Below the pieces are notes generated by a model. That model ran no database searches. It was not told the DNA's origin and was given only the letters and a program-made list of their open reading frames with translations. Below, piece after piece: positions 62,501 through 64,000 of a stretch of 64,000 nt of DNA (positions within the stretch are counted from its first letter, which is position 1; the number at the start of each line of letters is the position of its first letter). Source of the DNA: Toxoplasma gondii ME49 (lineage: Eukaryota; Apicomplexa; Conoidasida; Eucoccidiorida; Sarcocystidae); the NCBI RefSeq assembly GCF_000006565.2, contig NC_031479.1, positions 3,312,289 through 3,376,288 on the forward strand, written 5' to 3'. The position numbers and the translations under genes were made by a program.

Positions 62501-64000
62501 CGTGGCGGCGTACCCCTTCGCCTTGTTTCGCGGGGCGCTGGAGGGCCATCAGGAGGCGCGCGAGGCCCAGGAGACTCTCGCGCAACTCGGCGCGGCGGAC
62601 CACTTTGCGGCGCTCCACCGCGGTGTCATGACACCGCTCTTGAACGCGTTTAAGCAGCGGCTCGAGCGCGAGGGCGACAGCTGGGATCTCTTGTCTCTTT
62701 CCTCCATCGACCCAGCAGGCGAGCCTTCGCAGAGCGTGGATAGTGGAGACGAGGCCGAAAGTCGAGGGCCTGGATACCCGAGTGCGGAGTACCCCGACGC
62801 GCTGTACGAGCAGTTCATTGCCCACCCGAGCGTGGTGCCCATTGTCCTCTTTGCTCACGCAACGGCCCTCGCGCTCTTGAGCAGTGAGGACAAAGACGCT
62901 TCGTCGGCGGGGCGAAGTTCGAAGGAAGACTGCTCGCTGAGCGTCGCCGAAGTGGACGCCTTTCTCCAGCCTCTCCTTTTGTGTGGAAGTCCGTCCTTTG
63001 CGGCTGCGCTCGAGGCTCTGGTCGTTGTGCGCGACGGCTTGCGTCAAGCTGGCTCGGCTGCGGCTGCTGCGGATCCCCTTCTGAGCATGCAGCGGGAGAT
63101 TCTTCTGGAGTTTGTGCATCTCCTGCTTCTCCACCTCCCTCTCCACCATTTCCAGGGCTTCGAACCCCTCGTGCATGCAGTCTCTGGTCTCGTCGACAGT
63201 CCGGGTGTGGCTGAGGACCTCTGGCTCCGCTTCTCGTCGCGTTCCGGCGCCTTCTTGTTCTCTCCTTCGGTCGCTCCAGACTCAGCCGGCCCCGGCGCCT
63301 CCACAGGCAAAGCCGCTGCGCTCGCTCGCGTGGAGCCTTCTTGCTCGCAGTGTGGCTGCTGGGGAGACTTTGTCAGTTCCCTCCAGCGTGAGACGCGCCT
63401 CACTCAGAGAAGGTCTTCCGGCTCTCGGCTCGCGAGCCCTCCTCGATATGGCGGCCTGTACGTTCTCGTCGATCTGCTGCGCTGCGTCTCCTTTCCCTTT
63501 GGCCTCCATCTCCTTCTGCAACTGGTGTCGGCGCTCGTTCCGCGTTCCCCGGCCTCTCGAGTCGTGGAGAAGGCCCCGGAGGCGGAGGCGGAGGACGCGG
63601 GCGACGACGAGGAAGTAGTTGTCGATGCAACCTCGCTTGCGGCATTTCTCGCTTTCCTCACAGAGCCTCTTCCAGGAATCCTCCTTCCTCCGCTGCCGGA
63701 TTTGTTCTTGCCAGCCGACGCGGGGGACGAACGCGCCTTGCGCGGCGAGACTGCAGAGAACGCCTTGCCGAGACCCGGACCGTCGCCTCTGAGGCGTCCA
63801 TACGTCTCAGTTGGGCCTGTGCCTCTGGAACTTTGTCTAGGCGTGATGCTCGGTTTCCAGGAACCACTGGTTGACGACAAGCGCGAGGTCGGTGGCCAGG
63901 GCCGAGAAGCGTTCTTCGACGCGTCGGCAGTCAGCGGCGGAGCTGAGGTCTGGTCTCTACTCCCTCGGGGAGTCTCCGCAGAAGTGCAGGGCCTCCCAGT
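59592..64000 (+). CDS. GLFG-repeat nucleoporin with a large helical scaffold, Nup188/Nup205-like (3' end outside the window)
   Basis: The frame is open from ATG 59592 to the window edge, at least 1,469 codons, with an in-frame TAA four codons upstream. Residues 1 to about 560 are FG-domain: MSLFGGGGG, repeated SGGLFGS, SSSLFGSG, SSLFSGGG, with poly-Ser spacers and TEKPAAS linkers. FG domains form the permeability barrier of the nuclear pore. From about residue 577 the protein is Leu/Ala-rich and helical (YEALSVFLLRKFNKQQQLL, HPSVVPIVLFAHATALALL), like the alpha-solenoid of inner-ring nucleoporins. The spacing of DEQVDFFWCLAFIF and the VVPIVLFAHATALAL helix recalls Nup188/Nup205, but I rate that at about 0.45. 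A Nup98-96-type protein is the alternative; no autoproteolytic domain is seen between the FG part and the helices. Confidence 0.88.
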   Translation, partial: MSLFGGGGGSSGTAPGSKSLFGATTSGTSSGLLGASSSSSSSLFGGGGSSLFGNSSSSIFGAGSTAKPAQTPGLFGSGATSSSFSASPSSLFGSAGATEKPAASGGLFGSTGANSSSSLFSGGGAASAATSGGGLFGSAASGSASSSSSSSSSSLFGGGGGTANPAASGGLFAGTGASSSSSSSSSLFGSGSSAEKPTASGGLFASPGANASSSLFSGGPTATGTSGGGLFGNTASANSSSSSSSSSSSSSSSSSSLLFGSGGATETPATSGGLFGSKGANSSSSLFSGAGTASTGTSKGGLFGNATSASSSSTSSASASSSSSSSSSSSLFGSAGATEKPAASGGLFGSTGANSSSSLFSGGGAASAATSGGGLFGSAASGSASSSSSSSSSSSLFGGGGGAANPAASGGLFAGTGASSSSSSSSSLFGSGSSAEKPTASGGLFGAPATASSLLPGAAASAETSGSSIFGGAASASSSSSTSSASSTSSASSSSASYSASSSSLLFGGGEGTAGAVSAKPSSLPGSSSLFGSGQSTKAAEAPQSSLFSSSRLASASSAGASASSTSASAPVVASSMAALAAGSSPEIRKCLVSYMHLKSVLISLSLSECPAQVEELFSSPQLLQRFASLLSPFDPSVDRALPQNISADLHAAISAVRKQFAQRAARRRSASDATDAARDRLVPSEAMIYEALSVFLLRKFNKQQQLLSPRFSAPFLQEAVDPDDPVTMREVEDILVDEQVDFFWCLAFIFRTAASVAPSSSRTQAPKQRTPATLDSSSDKSLSGQKSENRDAPASGPKRDAAKSSSLEQACFAFACCIVREKNIEEGLFRTYDELSRRFDGLERSGRKRSALTEDTVKREAARASRSPALQQVAEEPETVKALAATLRIQKALLHCFAAFYRARNVLEACAKEKPVSAAATLHRLASMVTDDSFVGALAASSSEDRRLLHSSRLRLAGQEVADASALLLVAAYPFALFRGALEGHQEAREAQETLAQLGAADHFAALHRGVMTPLLNAFKQRLEREGDSWDLLSLSSIDPAGEPSQSVDSGDEAESRGPGYPSAEYPDALYEQFIAHPSVVPIVLFAHATALALLSSEDKDASSAGRSSKEDCSLSVAEVDAFLQPLLLCGSPSFAAALEALVVVRDGLRQAGSAAAAADPLLSMQREILLEFVHLLLLHLPLHHFQGFEPLVHAVSGLVDSPGVAEDLWLRFSSRSGAFLFSPSVAPDSAGPGASTGKAAALARVEPSCSQCGCWGDFVSSLQRETRLTQRRSSGSRLASPPRYGGLYVLVDLLRCVSFPFGLHLLLQLVSALVPRSPASRVVEKAPEAEAEDAGDDEEVVVDATSLAAFLAFLTEPLPGILLPPLPDLFLPADAGDERALRGETAENALPRPGPSPLRRPYVSVGPVPLELCLGVMLGFQEPLVDDKREVGGQGREAFFDASAVSGGAEVWSLLPRGVSAEVQGLP
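59861..60922 (+). repeat. Internal duplication of a ~240-codon GLFG module
   Basis: Copy A (59861-60199) and copy B (60581-60922) are nearly identical: the offset is 720 bp at the start and 723 bp at the end, because copy B has one extra codon in a poly-Ser run. The intervening 60200-60580 is a diverged version of the same GLFG/poly-Ser theme. All length changes are multiples of three, so the frame is kept. Confidence 0.9.

Noticed and set aside
1..64000. tRNA genes, rRNA, mitochondrial insertions, transposons, CRISPR
   Set aside because: I scanned by eye for T-loop patterns (GGTTCGAATCC types), AT-rich cob or cox1 fragments, long terminal repeats and regular spacer arrays, and found none I could support. 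A tRNAscan-SE and a BLASTN search against the mitochondrial genome would be decisive.

Overview
The window looks like nuclear DNA of a coccidian apicomplexan, most likely Toxoplasma gondii or a close relative (Hammondia or Neospora). The grounds are roughly 50% GC, intron-rich genes with GTRAGT donors and pyrimidine-tract/CAG acceptors, long pyrimidine-rich 5' leaders, frequent (TA)n microsatellites, and proteins swollen by Ser/Ala/Glu-rich low-complexity inserts. There are no bacterial operons, RBSs, CRISPR arrays or insertion sequences, and I found no convincing tRNA or rRNA gene.

Layout from left to right: (1) 2-1201 (+), the 3' end of an unidentified gene that enters from outside the window. 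(2) 6779-12217 (+), a two-exon 1,687-aa protein with leucine-rich repeats, a long disordered linker and a PIN-like nuclease fold. (3) 17381-19112 (+), a four-exon 274-aa degenerate EF-hand and coiled-coil protein with Met-Gly at the N-terminus and Cys-Cys at the C-terminus. (4) 21998-21406 (-), a small two-exon Lys-rich 85-aa protein. (5) 25397-25978 (+), ribosomal protein eL6. (6) 33124-28523 (-), a seven-exon DNAJB6-type co-chaperone of 293 aa. (7) 38005-48525 (+), the fifteen-exon proteasome regulatory subunit RPN1/PSMD2, 1,091 aa, with a 46-bp minisatellite in intron 8. (8) 54927-50937 (-), a four-exon phosphoseryl-tRNA(Sec) kinase-like protein of 820 aa. (9) 59592 to beyond 64000 (+), a GLFG-repeat nucleoporin joined in one open exon to a large alpha-helical scaffold resembling Nup188/Nup205.

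All multi-exon models were built by hand from splice consensus, reading phase and remembered family sequences. For RPN1, DnaJ, the kinase and the EF-hand-like gene, every exon-exon phase closes. The genes are housekeeping: translation (eL6), selenocysteine charging (kinase), folding and degradation (DnaJ, RPN1), and nuclear transport (nucleoporin). They do not form an operon. Neighbours alternate between head-to-head and tail-to-tail arrangements, separated by 2-6 kb of non-coding DNA.

The most interesting items are the GLFG-domain/inner-ring-scaffold fusion with its internal ~240-codon duplication, the LRR plus PIN-like architecture, the heavily expanded kinase, the intronic minisatellite, and a few short coding-like stretches in intergenic DNA that could be unannotated exons or gene relics.
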